Numbered from the stretch's first letter, positions 37,460 through 47,341 are shown. The stretch: 64,000 nucleotides of DNA from Tritonibacter aquimaris (GCF_009617595.1 NZ_WIXK01000003.1:248001-312000), one strand, 5' to 3'. A program made the numbers and translations. The notes: generated by a model from the letters alone, not told the origin.

Positions 37460-37656
37460 CAACGCGGATCCACCCGTATACATGCAACATGTGTCACCCT
37501 CAGGGGTGGCACACCCCCAACGCAGTCGCGAACACCATGCCCGCTCAGGCCCCCAACTGAGGCGCAGCGCGCATATATTCCCCCCTCAATTCTATTGCCA
37601 GCCCCTCAAATATCCGTGAGATATGCATCATGCGTTTCAACAAGGGGACTGCGGAA

Positions 37657-38457
37657 ATGGACCAGATTATTGAACAAGCCGGGGCCTATTGGCCGCTGGT
37701 TGTAAGTGGAGCCAAAGCGCTGGTGGTGCTGGTTCTGGGTTGGATCATTGCAGGCTGGATTGCCGCTGTGGTGCGCAAACGGATCAATGCCAGCAAACAT
37801 ATCGACCCCACCCTTGGCAATTTTGCCGCAAGCGTTGTGCGCTGGGTGCTGCTCGCTGTGGTGGCGATTGCGGTTCTGGGCATCTTTGGCATTCAGGCCA
37901 CCAGCCTTGTTGCCATGCTGGGTGCGGCAACTTTGGCCATTGGTCTGGCGCTTCAGGGCACGCTCAGCGATATTGCTGCGGGCTTCATGCTAATCCTGTT
38001 CCGCCCCTATAAAATCGGCCAGGTGGTTGATATCGGCGGCACCACCGGCACCGTCAAAGATCTGAACCTCTTTGTGACCGAGCTCGCCACCCCGGACAAT
38101 GTACAGATCATTGTTCCCAATGGTCAGGCCTGGGGCTCTGTCATCACCAATTTCTCCCACCATGAAACCCGCCGTGTTGATCTGGTGTTTGGCATTGATT
38201 ACGGCGACAGCGCCGATGCCGCCAAAGAGATCATCCTGCAACAGATCGCCGCTGACCCGCGCGCGCTGAAAGACCCGGAACCCTGGGTGCGCGTTACCAA
38301 TCTTGGCGACAGCTCGGTCGATCTGACCACCCGCGTCTGGTGTGATGCGGCAGATTACTGGGAGCTGAAATTCGCCCTGACCCAAGGGGTAAAAGAAGCC
38401 TTTGACGCCAAAGGCATCTCTATTCCTTACCCGCACAGCGTCGAAATCAAGAAATAA
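37657..38457 (+). CDS. Small-conductance mechanosensitive channel (MscS family)
   Basis: A 266-residue MscS. Three N-terminal membrane helices; the pore helix reads 'VAMLGAATLAIGLALQGTLSDIAAGFMLILFRPYKIGQVVDI', followed by the beta domain. It opens on membrane tension during hypo-osmotic shock. AAGGGGAC before ATG 37657 supports the start over ATG 37630. A terminator follows. Confidence 0.94.
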   Translation: MDQIIEQAGAYWPLVVSGAKALVVLVLGWIIAGWIAAVVRKRINASKHIDPTLGNFAASVVRWVLLAVVAIAVLGIFGIQATSLVAMLGAATLAIGLALQGTLSDIAAGFMLILFRPYKIGQVVDIGGTTGTVKDLNLFVTELATPDNVQIIVPNGQAWGSVITNFSHHETRRVDLVFGIDYGDSADAAKEIILQQIAADPRALKDPEPWVRVTNLGDSSVDLTTRVWCDAADYWELKFALTQGVKEAFDAKGISIPYPHSVEIKK

Positions 38458-38480
38458 GCGTAAAAGAGCTGCTCTTTTGC

Positions 38481-38511
38481 AAAAGGCCCCTGTTTTCAGG
38501 GGCCTTTTTTA
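38481..38511 (+). terminator. Rho-independent terminator of the mscS gene
   Basis: AAAAGGCCCCTG-TTTT-CAGGGGCCTTTTTT, a 10-bp GC-rich stem with a T run; it may also work for the opposing gene. Confidence 0.9.
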
Positions 38512-38532
38512 TGGGGCAAATGCCCAGAATAT

Positions 38533-39468
38533 CTAGTCTGCTGATGCAGGCTCGGTTTTTGCCTTGGGTTGCACCCTCATCCCACCTTCTGCCATCACCT
38601 GGTTCCGGCCGGAATTTTTGGCAACATACAGCAGCTCATCTGCACGTTTGAGCAAGGCAGCTGCGGCGCTGGCTTGTTCACTAATCTCTGTAAGCCCGAT
38701 GCTCACCGTGAGGCGAATTCTATTTGCATCAGCTAGAATTTCGCTTGATTGGATCGTCGAACGCAGCCGTTCACAAGCAGCATATGCGCCGATCAAATCG
38801 GTGTCGGGAAACACCAGCGCAAATTCCTCACCACCCAGTCGTCCAACCAGATCAATTGTGCGAAATTCCCGTATCAGCATTCTTGAAAGCTGTTGCAGCG
38901 TCTTGTCGCCGGCATCGTGGCCGTATGTGTCATTGATACGTTTGAAATGATCAACATCAAGCATCGCAACCGACATGGGCAGCCCGTGTCGCTGCGCTCT
39001 GTCAAATTGCGTTTCCAATGTTTTCAGAAACGGTCTTCGATTTGAAACCTGGGTGAGCGGATCCGTATTTGCCTCGATCTGAAGCAGCTCATACGCTTTG
39101 GTCAGTTCGCGTATGCTCAAAATGCCAACAAGCTTCCCCGCGTCGAGCACGGGCATGTGTCGGATCGCGTTTTCATTCATGAGGTGCAGCAGATAGGTGA
39201 CTTCGTCGTCTGGGCTGCACGAAATAACGGAACGGGTCATCACGTCCGAAACCAAAGCCTCTGCGGCTTTTGGATCGCAACTTGCCACAACAGGAAGAAG
39301 ATCCCGTTCAGAGACAATCCCAACCATTGTGTTGGCTTCGTCGGTCACAACCAATGCGCCAAGTCTCAGCTTCAGCAAAACCTGTGCCGCTTGCCGTAGC
39401 GTCGATTCAGGGCGAATCCCCTCAACCTTGGTTGATGCCTTAGCTTTTAATAATTGAGCTACTCTCAC
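38533..39468 (-). CDS. Diguanylate cyclase with two N-terminal CBS domains
   Basis: A 311-residue cytoplasmic protein. Two CBS domains (about 1-60 and 75-125, 'VVTDEANTMVGIVSERDLL', 'MPVLDAGKLVGILSIRELT') precede a GGDEF domain with an intact active site GGEEF (212-216) and product-inhibition site RTID (203-206), five residues upstream. It should make cyclic-di-GMP, perhaps tuned by adenine nucleotides bound to the CBS pair. The start is GTG (39468) with GGAG nine bases ahead; extension to 39582 lacks family similarity. Confidence 0.92.
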   Translation of the reverse strand: MRVAQLLKAKASTKVEGIRPESTLRQAAQVLLKLRLGALVVTDEANTMVGIVSERDLLPVVASCDPKAAEALVSDVMTRSVISCSPDDEVTYLLHLMNENAIRHMPVLDAGKLVGILSIRELTKAYELLQIEANTDPLTQVSNRRPFLKTLETQFDRAQRHGLPMSVAMLDVDHFKRINDTYGHDAGDKTLQQLSRMLIREFRTIDLVGRLGGEEFALVFPDTDLIGAYAACERLRSTIQSSEILADANRIRLTVSIGLTEISEQASAAAALLKRADELLYVAKNSGRNQVMAEGGMRVQPKAKTEPASAD

Positions 39469-39671
39469 TCTAAATACTCCATTCCCGTCCACCTTTATTG
39501 TGTGCGCGATAAATGAACAGAGGTTAAAAGCTGCTTGAGAAATGCATATTTGGTCGTGAAAGTTTAACTCAATCCTCGACACTTCATGCCGCGCGCAGCT
39601 GCCTTCTCCGGGCGGCTGCGGTCATCTGTGTCGCTGGGGACGTGTCGGCAAAACCCTGCTTTGCCAATATG

Positions 39672-40220
39672 TTAATGCTGCGCGCCCGCCTGCCCGCCAC
39701 GCTGCCAGACCCGGTTGGGATGGTCGCGATAGCTGACCTGCCCCACATGCTGATAGCCAAGCCTTGCCGCCAAACGCTCCGAGGCGTCATTGCCCGCCGC
39801 AATCAGGGCCACCGTGCTGGCAAAGCCTTTTTGATCCCCCCAGCGCAACGCCAGCTGCATCGCTTCTTGTGCGATCCCCTGCCCCTGCGCCTTTGGGTCG
39901 ATCACCCAGCCTGCCTCAATCACGTCTTCGCCCAGAACCTCGCTCAGCGCAGGCTCACACAGCCGGGGCTGCACCGAAAATCCCACCATACCCAGATAGC
40001 GGCCATCGCGGGCTGTGACCGCCCAATAGCCAAACCCCATCGCGGCCCAATGGCCGATGTGAAATATCAGCTTGGCCCAGGCGGTTTCCGGCGTATCCGG
40101 CACGCCAGAGATGTATTTCACCACCTCAGGCGCAGACCAGATCCGCAACAGATCACCGTAATCCTGCGGCGTATGTGCGCGCAGGATCAGCCGCTCACTG
40201 CTGAGCTCGGGAACAGTCAT
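39672..40220 (-). CDS. GNAT family N-acetyltransferase (RimJ/RimL-like)
   Basis: A 182-residue acetyltransferase: 'LSSERLILRAHTPQDYGDLLRIWS' is the usual N-terminal strand, and the acetyl-CoA loop is 'DPKAQGQGIAQEAMQLALRWG'. This subgroup (Acetyltransf_3) modifies protein N-termini or antibiotics; the substrate is unknown. It starts 11 bases after the ytoQ stop, so the two are probably translated from one message. Confidence 0.85.
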   Translation of the reverse strand: MTVPELSSERLILRAHTPQDYGDLLRIWSAPEVVKYISGVPDTPETAWAKLIFHIGHWAAMGFGYWAVTARDGRYLGMVGFSVQPRLCEPALSEVLGEDVIEAGWVIDPKAQGQGIAQEAMQLALRWGDQKGFASTVALIAAGNDASERLAARLGYQHVGQVSYRDHPNRVWQRGGQAGAQH

Positions 40221-40230
40221 TACAGTGCTG

Positions 40231-40677
40231 TCATTTGGGCAATGTGCCCTCAACCACATAGGTCAGGATCTCAACCACCTGCGCCGGTGTTTCTGCCACT
40301 GCCAGGGCCGCCGCATGTACTTCTTTCAGCGCGTGCTGATGTTCCGGCGGGCTCAGCACGATGATCGACTTACCCAAAGCCGCCGCATAGCCCGCATCAA
40401 AGGCCGCGTTCCACTGTTTGTATTTGTCGCCAAAGCGCACCACCACCACATCGGCCTCTTCAATCCCTTTGCGGGTGCGGATCGCGTTGAGCTTGGCACC
40501 TTTGTGGTCATGCCAGAACTTGCTGTCCTCGCCGCCCAGAATGGCAACACCACAATCATCGCTGGCGTCATGATCCGTGACCGGGGCGTTGAAATGAATT
40601 CCCAGCGCCTCGGCACCTTCGATGATCTGGTCACGCCAGTCTGTGTGAATTTCACCGGAGAGATAAACGCTCATCAT
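40231..40677 (-). CDS. YtoQ family protein
   Basis: A 148-residue protein matching the YtoQ family: 'VYLSGEIHTDWRDQIIEG', 'FNAPVTDHDASDDCG', 'NAIRTRKGIEEADVVVVRFGDKYKQWNAAFDAGYAAALGKSIIVL'. The pattern resembles nucleoside 2-deoxyribosyltransferase-type folds, but no activity is established. Two ATGs occur in a row; the first is used. Confidence 0.85.
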   Translation of the reverse strand: MMSVYLSGEIHTDWRDQIIEGAEALGIHFNAPVTDHDASDDCGVAILGGEDSKFWHDHKGAKLNAIRTRKGIEEADVVVVRFGDKYKQWNAAFDAGYAAALGKSIIVLSPPEHQHALKEVHAAALAVAETPAQVVEILTYVVEGTLPK

Positions 40678-40729
40678 TGGGGCAGATCCTTTTGTTTAGC
40701 TTACTCCACCCCTACCCCAGCCTCAGGTC

Positions 40730-41368
40730 TCAATCCACCAACGATCGCTTGCGCGCCACAATAAAACGGCTGGGCGGATCCGCGGGGAAATTGCCGGTTT
40801 CCACGATATCAAACCCGGCCCGTGCCACCGCCGCATCCATCTCAGCCACGCTGTAAGATCGCACCACCGAAGGCGCTTTGCCGACCAGTCTCAGCAGCGG
40901 TAGCGCCAAAAGCATCAGCCGCCATTTCCACGCTTTCATGTCACTCATGCAGGGGGTTTTGGAAATGAACAGCCCATCCTCCGCCACCCGCTGCGATGCG
41001 GCCTCAAGCGCGGCCTCCAGATCCGGCAACAGATGAAACAGGTTCATCGCCATCACCACATCAAACGGGCCATCTGGCGCATGCTCCACCGCACCAACCG
41101 CCACGGTGACATTATCGAGCCCCTTGGCGCGTTCTTTGGCGATTTCCAGCATTTCCGACGACAGGTCGCTGGCGCAGATCGATTTCACCAGCCCCGCCAG
41201 CTTCACCGCCGTAGATCCCGTACCCGCACCCAGCTCCAGCACCCGGTGGCTTGGCTCCAGATAGGCGCGCACCCGGCTAAGCGTCTGCTCATAGGCGGCC
41301 TCGTCGCGAATGGGCGCCGCCGCATAGCGTTTCGCCAGTTTGTTCCAGAAAACCTGATCGTTTGACAT
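40730..41368 (-). CDS. Class I SAM-dependent methyltransferase
   Basis: A 212-residue methyltransferase with the SAM motif 'RVLELGAGTGSTAVKLA', then 'ICASDLSSEMLEIA' and 'FDVVMAMNLFHLLPD'. The substrate is unknown. AGGAGTGATAAG precedes the ATG. Divergent from a LysR gene that could regulate it, with the ytoQ gene 52 bases downstream. Confidence 0.88.
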   Translation of the reverse strand: MSNDQVFWNKLAKRYAAAPIRDEAAYEQTLSRVRAYLEPSHRVLELGAGTGSTAVKLAGLVKSICASDLSSEMLEIAKERAKGLDNVTVAVGAVEHAPDGPFDVVMAMNLFHLLPDLEAALEAASQRVAEDGLFISKTPCMSDMKAWKWRLMLLALPLLRLVGKAPSVVRSYSVAEMDAAVARAGFDIVETGNFPADPPSRFIVARKRSLVD

Positions 41369-41453
41369 CTTATCACTCCTGCTCGCCCCACCTTATCCAG
41401 CGCGCGTGCACGGCCCAATTGCTTAAATTCGCAGGCTCCATATACAAAGATGT

Positions 41454-42329
41454 ATGAGCGACTGGACCCATATCCGTGCCTTTCTGGCCACCGCCGAAAG
41501 CGGCTCGCTGTCTGCGGCCGCACGCAAACTGCAACTGACGCAGCCCACCGTATCCCGCCAGGTGGCCGCCCTCGAAGATGAGCTGGGCGTGATGCTGTTT
41601 GAACGCCTCGGGCGTGCGCTGCATCTGACAGACGCGGGGCGCGAGATGCTGGTACATGCGCGCCAGATGGGGGCTGCGGCGGATGCTTTTGCCCTCACCG
41701 CCACCAGCCAGGCGCAGGATATCGAAGGCCTTGTGCGCATAACCGCCTCCGATATTTTCTCGGTCTATCTGCTGCCACGCGCGCTGCATATTCTGGCGGA
41801 ACGCGCGCCGCGCCTGCGCATAGAAGTCATCGCTGACAATGGGTTACGCGATTTGATGCGCCGCGAGGCCGATATCGCCATCCGCCACGTGGAACCCACC
41901 CAGCCCGATCTGGTCGCCCGCCGCATCCAGCAGGCGCGCGCCTATCTTTATGCGTCTGAGCGCTACATCCAAAACCACGGCGCACCCCAAAGCCTGCAGG
42001 ATTGCAGCACCCATAGTTTTATCGGCTTTGGCGATATTGACCGCATGATGGCATTTCTGCACCCGATCGGAATTGAACTCAGCCCTGAGAATTTTCACTT
42101 TGGCTCCAACAGCGGCCTGGTGGGCTGGGAGATGGTGCGTCAGGGCTTTGGCATTGCGGTGATGGCCTCTGAGGCGGGTGACCACACCCCCGGCATGGTC
42201 CGCCTGCTGCCCGAGATGGAGGTGATCGAATTCCCGGTCTGGCTCACCACCCACCGCGAGCTGCACACCAGCCGCAAAATCCGTCTGGTGTTTGATGTAC
42301 TGGCCGAGGTTTTGGGGCGCAAAGAGTAA
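41454..42329 (+). CDS. LysR-family transcriptional regulator
   Basis: A 291-residue regulator. Winged helix: 'WTHIRAFLATAESGSLSAAARKLQLTQPTVSRQVAALEDELGVMLFER'. The effector domain follows ('VRITASDIFSVYLLPRALHILAERAPRLRIEVI'). It is divergent from the methyltransferase gene (about 85 bases between starts), a likely target. It converges with pheT across a terminator. Confidence 0.88.
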   Translation: MSDWTHIRAFLATAESGSLSAAARKLQLTQPTVSRQVAALEDELGVMLFERLGRALHLTDAGREMLVHARQMGAAADAFALTATSQAQDIEGLVRITASDIFSVYLLPRALHILAERAPRLRIEVIADNGLRDLMRREADIAIRHVEPTQPDLVARRIQQARAYLYASERYIQNHGAPQSLQDCSTHSFIGFGDIDRMMAFLHPIGIELSPENFHFGSNSGLVGWEMVRQGFGIAVMASEAGDHTPGMVRLLPEMEVIEFPVWLTTHRELHTSRKIRLVFDVLAEVLGRKE

Positions 42330-42373
42330 AGGACACGCACTCCGCACGAGTTGGGGAACTTCGTTGCCCAAAC

Positions 42374-42404
42374 AAAAACGCGCCCCAATCTGGAGCGCGT
42401 TTCT
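42374..42404 (-). terminator. Rho-independent terminator of pheT
   Basis: On the minus strand ACGCGCTCC-AGATT-GGGGCGCGT (one mismatch-type pairing) is followed by TTTTTG. It lies about 20 bases past the pheT stop. Confidence 0.85.
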
Positions 42405-42425
42405 CAGTTTCCATCAAGACCTGGC

Positions 42426-44822
42426 TTAGCCGCGAAGCTCACCGCCGGTGGCTTTGGTCACCTTGGCAATGATCTTGGCGCTGACGGCCTCGATGTCTTT
42501 TTCTTTCAGCGTCTTATCTGTTGGCTGCAGGCGCACGGTGATCGCAAGGGATTTCTTGCCCTCACCCAGGCTGCCGCCAATGAATTCATCAAACACGCGC
42601 ACATCCGTAATCAGCGCCTTATCGGCACCTGCGGCGGCATTAACCAGCGTCAGCGCTTCAACCTCGGCGTCGACCACAAAGGCAAAGTCACGCTCAACCG
42701 CCTGCAGATCGCTGATCTCAAGCGCGCCACGGTTGGCACCGGATTTGCGCGGCATCGGGATCTCGTCTGGCCAGATGGTAAAGCCCACAACCGGACCTTT
42801 TACACCCATCTCATTCAGCACTTTGGGGTGCAGCTCCCCAAAGACACCCAGCACCTTTTTCGGCCCCAGGCAGATCTTGCCGTGACGGCCCGGATGCCAC
42901 CAGCCCTGCGCGCCGCGCAGGATCTGAACTTTGGCAGGTGCGCCGATCGCGGCCAGCACCGCCTCAATATCGGCTTTGGCGTCAAACACATCTACATCGC
43001 GCGAAGCGCCATGCACGTCTTTGGGGCCAGATTTACCAACCAGAATGCCGGAAATCAGCGTGTGCTGCTCACCGGGTTCGCCGCCGTGAAACGCGGGGCC
43101 AACTTCAAACAGCGCCAGATCATTGTAGCCACGCGCCTGATTGCGTGCTGCCGCCTGCAACAGCCCCGGCAACAGTGCCGGACGCAGATGCGACATTTCC
43201 GATGAAATCGGGTTCGCCAGTTTGGTGGCCAGATCACCGCCGCCAAACAGCGTTGCCGATGCTTCATCAATGAAAGTGTAGCTGACAACTTCATTATAGC
43301 CGAGCGCAGCCGAGGTGCGGCGCGCCATCTGCAAACGGCGCTGCGCCGGGGTCATAACCGGCTTGGGAATGCCATCGTTCAGACGCTTCAGCGGCTTGCC
43401 TACCAGCTTGGTCAGCGATGCAATCCGCGCCACTTCCTCCACCAGATCGGCCTCACCCTGCACATCGGGGCGCCAGCTTGGCACATGGGCGTTGTTGCCT
43501 TCCAGACGGAAGCCCAGACGGGTCAGGGTCTGGCGTTGCTCGCTTTCGGGGATCTCCATCCCCACCAGCGACTGCACCCGCTCAGGCTTTAGGGTGTAAG
43601 AGCGCGCGTGATTTGGCACTTTACCGGCAATCACCACCTCAGAGGCTTCACCGCCGCACAGATCCAGGATCATCTGGGTTGCCCGCTCCAGCCCTTCCAC
43701 GGTGAATTCAGGATCCACGCCGCGTTCAAACCGGTAGCGCGCGTCAGAGTTGATCTTCAGCGCGCGGCCTGTGGTTGCAATCTGGATGTGATCCCAAAAC
43801 GCGCTTTCCAGAAACACGTCAACGGTCTCCTCGGAACAGCCAGTTTCTTCGCCGCCCATGATGCCACCGATGCTCTCAACACCGTTGTCGTCGGAAACCA
43901 CGATCTGACCGGGTGCAAAGGTGTATTCCTTCCCATCCAGCGCCACCAGCGTTTCGCCACCCTGGGTGCGATGCACCCTGAGATCACCGTTCACCTTGGC
44001 CACATCAAACACGTGCAGCGGGCGGTTCTGATCAAAGGTGAAGAAATTGGTGATGTCCACCAATGTGGAAATCGGGCGCAGACCAATCGCGTTCAGCTGA
44101 TCCTGTAGCCACTGGGGGCTTGGGCCGTTTTTCACCCCACGAATGACACGGCCTGCAAACACTGGCGCACCATCCAGGGTATCTTCATCAATGGTCACAT
44201 TGATCGGGCATGGGAACTGGCCCGCAACCGGGGTGTAATCTGTGGTTTTGAGCGTCCCCAAGCCACGCGCCGCCAGATCGCGGGCAATACCATAAACACC
44301 CAATGCATCAGGACGGTTCGGCGTGATCGCGATTTCAATCACCGGATCAACCTTGGCCGGATCATTGGCCGCGAGCCAGTCCACCAGCTTGTCGCCCACG
44401 TCGCCGCTTTCCAGCTCGGCAATACCGTCGTGATCTTCGCCCAGCTGCAATTCGCGCCAAGACGCCATCATGCCGTGGCTTTCCACGCCGCGGATCTTGC
44501 CCACCGACAGGGTGAAATCCAGACCGGGCACATAATCGCCCGGCTTACACAGCACCACGGTGATGCCCGCACGCGCATTGGGCGCGCCACAGACGATCTG
44601 CTTTTCACCTTCATCGGTGGTGACTTTGCAGACGCGCAGACGGTCCGCATCCGGGTGCTGCTCGGCCGCTTCGATCTTGGCCAGAGTAAAGGCTTTCAAT
44701 GCCTCAGCCGGGTTCACCACCTCTTCGACCTCAAGGCCGAGGTCAGTCAGTGTGTCACAAATCTCTTCCACTGTTGCGGTGGTGTCGAGATGTTCTTTCA
44801 GCCAGGACAGCGTGAATTTCAT
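42426..44822 (-). CDS. pheT: Phenylalanyl-tRNA synthetase beta subunit
   Basis: A 798-residue beta subunit with the full domain order: N-terminal tRNA-binding OB domain (FTLAKIEAAEQHPDADRLRVCKV), B3/B4 region, B5 DNA-binding-like domain (about 400-470), catalytic-like core, and C-terminal ferredoxin-fold anticodon domain (ISDLQAVERDFAFVVDAEVEALTLVNA). With PheS it forms the alpha2beta2 enzyme. Unusually, pheS lies 3.2 kb upstream with three other genes between. Confidence 0.97.
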   Translation of the reverse strand: MKFTLSWLKEHLDTTATVEEICDTLTDLGLEVEEVVNPAEALKAFTLAKIEAAEQHPDADRLRVCKVTTDEGEKQIVCGAPNARAGITVVLCKPGDYVPGLDFTLSVGKIRGVESHGMMASWRELQLGEDHDGIAELESGDVGDKLVDWLAANDPAKVDPVIEIAITPNRPDALGVYGIARDLAARGLGTLKTTDYTPVAGQFPCPINVTIDEDTLDGAPVFAGRVIRGVKNGPSPQWLQDQLNAIGLRPISTLVDITNFFTFDQNRPLHVFDVAKVNGDLRVHRTQGGETLVALDGKEYTFAPGQIVVSDDNGVESIGGIMGGEETGCSEETVDVFLESAFWDHIQIATTGRALKINSDARYRFERGVDPEFTVEGLERATQMILDLCGGEASEVVIAGKVPNHARSYTLKPERVQSLVGMEIPESEQRQTLTRLGFRLEGNNAHVPSWRPDVQGEADLVEEVARIASLTKLVGKPLKRLNDGIPKPVMTPAQRRLQMARRTSAALGYNEVVSYTFIDEASATLFGGGDLATKLANPISSEMSHLRPALLPGLLQAAARNQARGYNDLALFEVGPAFHGGEPGEQHTLISGILVGKSGPKDVHGASRDVDVFDAKADIEAVLAAIGAPAKVQILRGAQGWWHPGRHGKICLGPKKVLGVFGELHPKVLNEMGVKGPVVGFTIWPDEIPMPRKSGANRGALEISDLQAVERDFAFVVDAEVEALTLVNAAAGADKALITDVRVFDEFIGGSLGEGKKSLAITVRLQPTDKTLKEKDIEAVSAKIIAKVTKATGGELRG

Positions 44823-44911
44823 CGGTCAAGGATCCCTTGGCAAGCCATGCGTGTTCCTGCAGGCAATGGCAAAGAATGGCTCAAGGTGCAAGCCTTGGTC
44901 GCGCTCAAGGC

Positions 44912-45751
44912 TCAAGGATACGACGGGGTGAGGCCCAAAAGCTCATCCAGCTGCCGCCCAATCCAGCCATGCGGGACAAAATGGCCACCGGGATGGCGAT
45001 CCAGAACCACCGCGCCTTGCGCACAGTCCCAGCCCTCGCGGCTGAAGGTCAAAAAGGAGCGCACCTGCCAGCGACCACCATCTGCCCCCGCACCGCAGTT
45101 CAGCTTCGCGCGCCAAAGCGCCATCGCCTCCCCCGCGCCAAACGGGCTATAGGGCGCGCGCATCACCGTGTCATTGGTGCCATGCACATGGCGCGCCTCA
45201 CGCGGGGCCTCAGCGCAATTTTCATCCGGCGGGATCGCACCGGCAATCGCCAAAAGCGCCGCCACATGGTTGCCGCTCTCACAGACATAGCGCCAGGCCA
45301 TCGCCGCCCCATAAGAATAGCCCGACACATAGATGTGATCCGCATCCACCGGATAACGCGCCGCCACATCCTGCAGCACCTGATTGGTGAAATTCACATC
45401 TTCCAGATCACCGCCCCAGAAATCCCAGGTATTGCGCCGCCCATTGGGCGTCACCAAGAGCACCCCGCGCCGCTGGGTTGATGCGCCGATGCGGTCGCTT
45501 TTCTGCGCATGTACCCCGTTGCGGCCCCAGCCATGAAAATGCACGAGCACCGGCAAAGGCGTGCGCCCATCCCAGCCCTCTGGCTCCATCACATGATAGG
45601 AGCGCGCACCAAGCGCACAGGGCTGACCCAGATGGCAGCTGCTATGGGCTGCGTTCTGCGGTGTCTTATGCGGCGTCTGCTGCCAGGGCCCCATCGCGGG
45701 GGCCGCACTGGCCGCTGTCATCAAAAGAAGCGAAGCAATCAGATGTTTCAT
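44912..45751 (-). CDS. Secreted alpha/beta hydrolase, PHB depolymerase/LpqC family
   Basis: A 279-residue exported esterase. Signal peptide 'MKHLIASLLLMTAASAAPA'; then 'LPVLVHFHGWGRNG' (oxyanion region), nucleophile elbow GYSYGA, and a catalytic His in 'PGGHFVPHGW'. The family includes extracellular polyhydroxybutyrate depolymerases and feruloyl esterases; the substrate here is unknown. It lies between pit and pheT on the same strand, with gaps of 108 and 89 bases. Confidence 0.87.
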   Translation of the reverse strand: MKHLIASLLLMTAASAAPAMGPWQQTPHKTPQNAAHSSCHLGQPCALGARSYHVMEPEGWDGRTPLPVLVHFHGWGRNGVHAQKSDRIGASTQRRGVLLVTPNGRRNTWDFWGGDLEDVNFTNQVLQDVAARYPVDADHIYVSGYSYGAAMAWRYVCESGNHVAALLAIAGAIPPDENCAEAPREARHVHGTNDTVMRAPYSPFGAGEAMALWRAKLNCGAGADGGRWQVRSFLTFSREGWDCAQGAVVLDRHPGGHFVPHGWIGRQLDELLGLTPSYP

Positions 45752-45804
45752 AGCGACACCCTAGAAAGCCCCGCGCTGAAGGTCACTTCACATCTTCATC
45801 ACAA

Positions 45805-45838
45805 CAAAAAGCGCCGCCCCCAGCCGGGAGCGGCGCGT
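45805..45838 (-). terminator. Rho-independent terminator of the phosphate transporter gene
   Basis: On the minus strand GCGCCGCTCCC and GGGGGCGGCGC pair around GGCT and are followed by TTTTTG. Confidence 0.88.
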
Positions 45839-45859
45839 TAAAAGTCAGAACCAATCAGA

Positions 45860-47341
45860 TCAGGCGATTGTGGTGATCAGCCAGAACAGGCCCGCCGACA
45901 AGATCCCCGCCGCAGGCACGGTAATCACCCAGGCCGCAATAATGGTCAGGAAATGTGAGCGACGCACCAGCTTACGACGGCTGCGCTCATCTCCGTTTTG
46001 CGCCAGATCCGCAGGCACTTCGATCTTGGCCTTTTTCATCCGGCGGCTTGCATCCCACTCGCGGAAGAAACCAACCCCAAAGATCGAACCAATCGCAATA
46101 TGGGTCGAGCTCACCGGCAGGCCCAGCCAGCTTGCCACAATCACCGTGATCGCCGCCGACAGTGCCACACAATAGGCGCGCATCGGATTAAGCTTGGTAA
46201 TCTGGCTGCCCACCATACGAATGAGCTTGGGCCCAAACAGGAACAGACCAAAGGAAATCCCCAGCGCCCCAATCACCATCACCCACAGCGGGATGGAAAC
46301 AGCCGCGGTGAAATCGCCGGATTTTGACGCCTGCACAATCGCCGCCAGCGGACCCACCGCATTGGCCACATCATTGGCCCCATGGGCAAAGGACAACAGC
46401 GCCGCAGACACCACCAGCGGAATGCCGAACAGCACTTTCAGCGATTTATTGCGGTTCTCCAGCCCCTCGGATTGGCGACGAATAACCGGGATCATCACCA
46501 GCCAGATCACCAGCGCCGCAGCGCCGCCAATACCCAGCGCGCTGATAATGTCGATCTTGATGACCTTCTTCAGACCCTTCAGCGCCAGATAGGTGGCAAA
46601 GGCTCCGCCCATGATACCCACCAGCACAGGCACCCAACGGCGCGCCGCCGCGATTTTGTCAGCCTGATAGATGATGCGCGATTTGATAAACCATAGGAAA
46701 GCCGCCGCAATCACCCCGCCAAGCACCGGTGAAATCACCCAGCTTGCCGCGATTTTTGCCATTGTCGGCCAGTTCACCGCGGCAAAACCCGCCGCCGCAA
46801 TACCCGCGCCCATCACGCCGCCCACAACCGAATGGGTGGTGGAAACCGGCGCGCCAATCCAGGTGGCAAGGTTCACCCACAAGGCCGCCGACAACAGCGC
46901 CGCCATCATCGCCCAGATGAATGTGGTTGAGGTCTGCATGCTTTCAGGCGCGATAATGCCCTTGGCGATGGTAGAGACAACGTCTCCCCCCGCCAAAAGC
47001 GCGCCCGCGCTTTCAAACACCGCGGCAATTGCAATCGCGCCACCCATTGTCAGCGCATTTGCCCCCACCGCAGGGCCCATATTGTTGGCCACGTCATTTG
47101 CACCGATGTTGAGCGCCATATAGGCGCCAAACCCGGCCGCGATAATCACGATAAAGGTGTTGGATGACTGGCCAAACAGCAGCGCCGCTGCCAGACAGGT
47201 CAGCAGGATAAAGACAAACGCCAGCCCCGGCCCCACCAGCGGGCGGCCAACGTAAGCAGTTGCCATTTCCAGATTGGAGATCCGTCCCAGATCGCGGTCC
47301 AGCGTCTCAAGATGTCGGGTATCAAGATCATTATTGGGCAT
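45860..47341 (-). CDS. pit: Inorganic phosphate transporter, PiT family
   Basis: A 493-residue membrane protein with about 11 helices and the two repeated PiT signatures 'ALNIGANDVANNMGPAVGANAL' and 'LLSFAHGANDVANAVGPLAAI' (GANDVAN motifs). It imports phosphate with protons or metal-phosphate complexes. ATG 47341 was chosen (GAG six bases ahead); ATG 47359 is an alternative. A charged N-terminal extension precedes the first helix. Located between pheS and pheT. Confidence 0.93.
   Translation of the reverse strand: MPNNDLDTRHLETLDRDLGRISNLEMATAYVGRPLVGPGLAFVFILLTCLAAALLFGQSSNTFIVIIAAGFGAYMALNIGANDVANNMGPAVGANALTMGGAIAIAAVFESAGALLAGGDVVSTIAKGIIAPESMQTSTTFIWAMMAALLSAALWVNLATWIGAPVSTTHSVVGGVMGAGIAAAGFAAVNWPTMAKIAASWVISPVLGGVIAAAFLWFIKSRIIYQADKIAAARRWVPVLVGIMGGAFATYLALKGLKKVIKIDIISALGIGGAAALVIWLVMIPVIRRQSEGLENRNKSLKVLFGIPLVVSAALLSFAHGANDVANAVGPLAAIVQASKSGDFTAAVSIPLWVMVIGALGISFGLFLFGPKLIRMVGSQITKLNPMRAYCVALSAAITVIVASWLGLPVSSTHIAIGSIFGVGFFREWDASRRMKKAKIEVPADLAQNGDERSRRKLVRRSHFLTIIAAWVITVPAAGILSAGLFWLITTIA

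Noticed and set aside
39466-39490. AAATACTCC as a fourth GGAGTATTT element
   Set aside because: It is the ribosome-binding region of the cyclase gene and lacks the other parts of the element.
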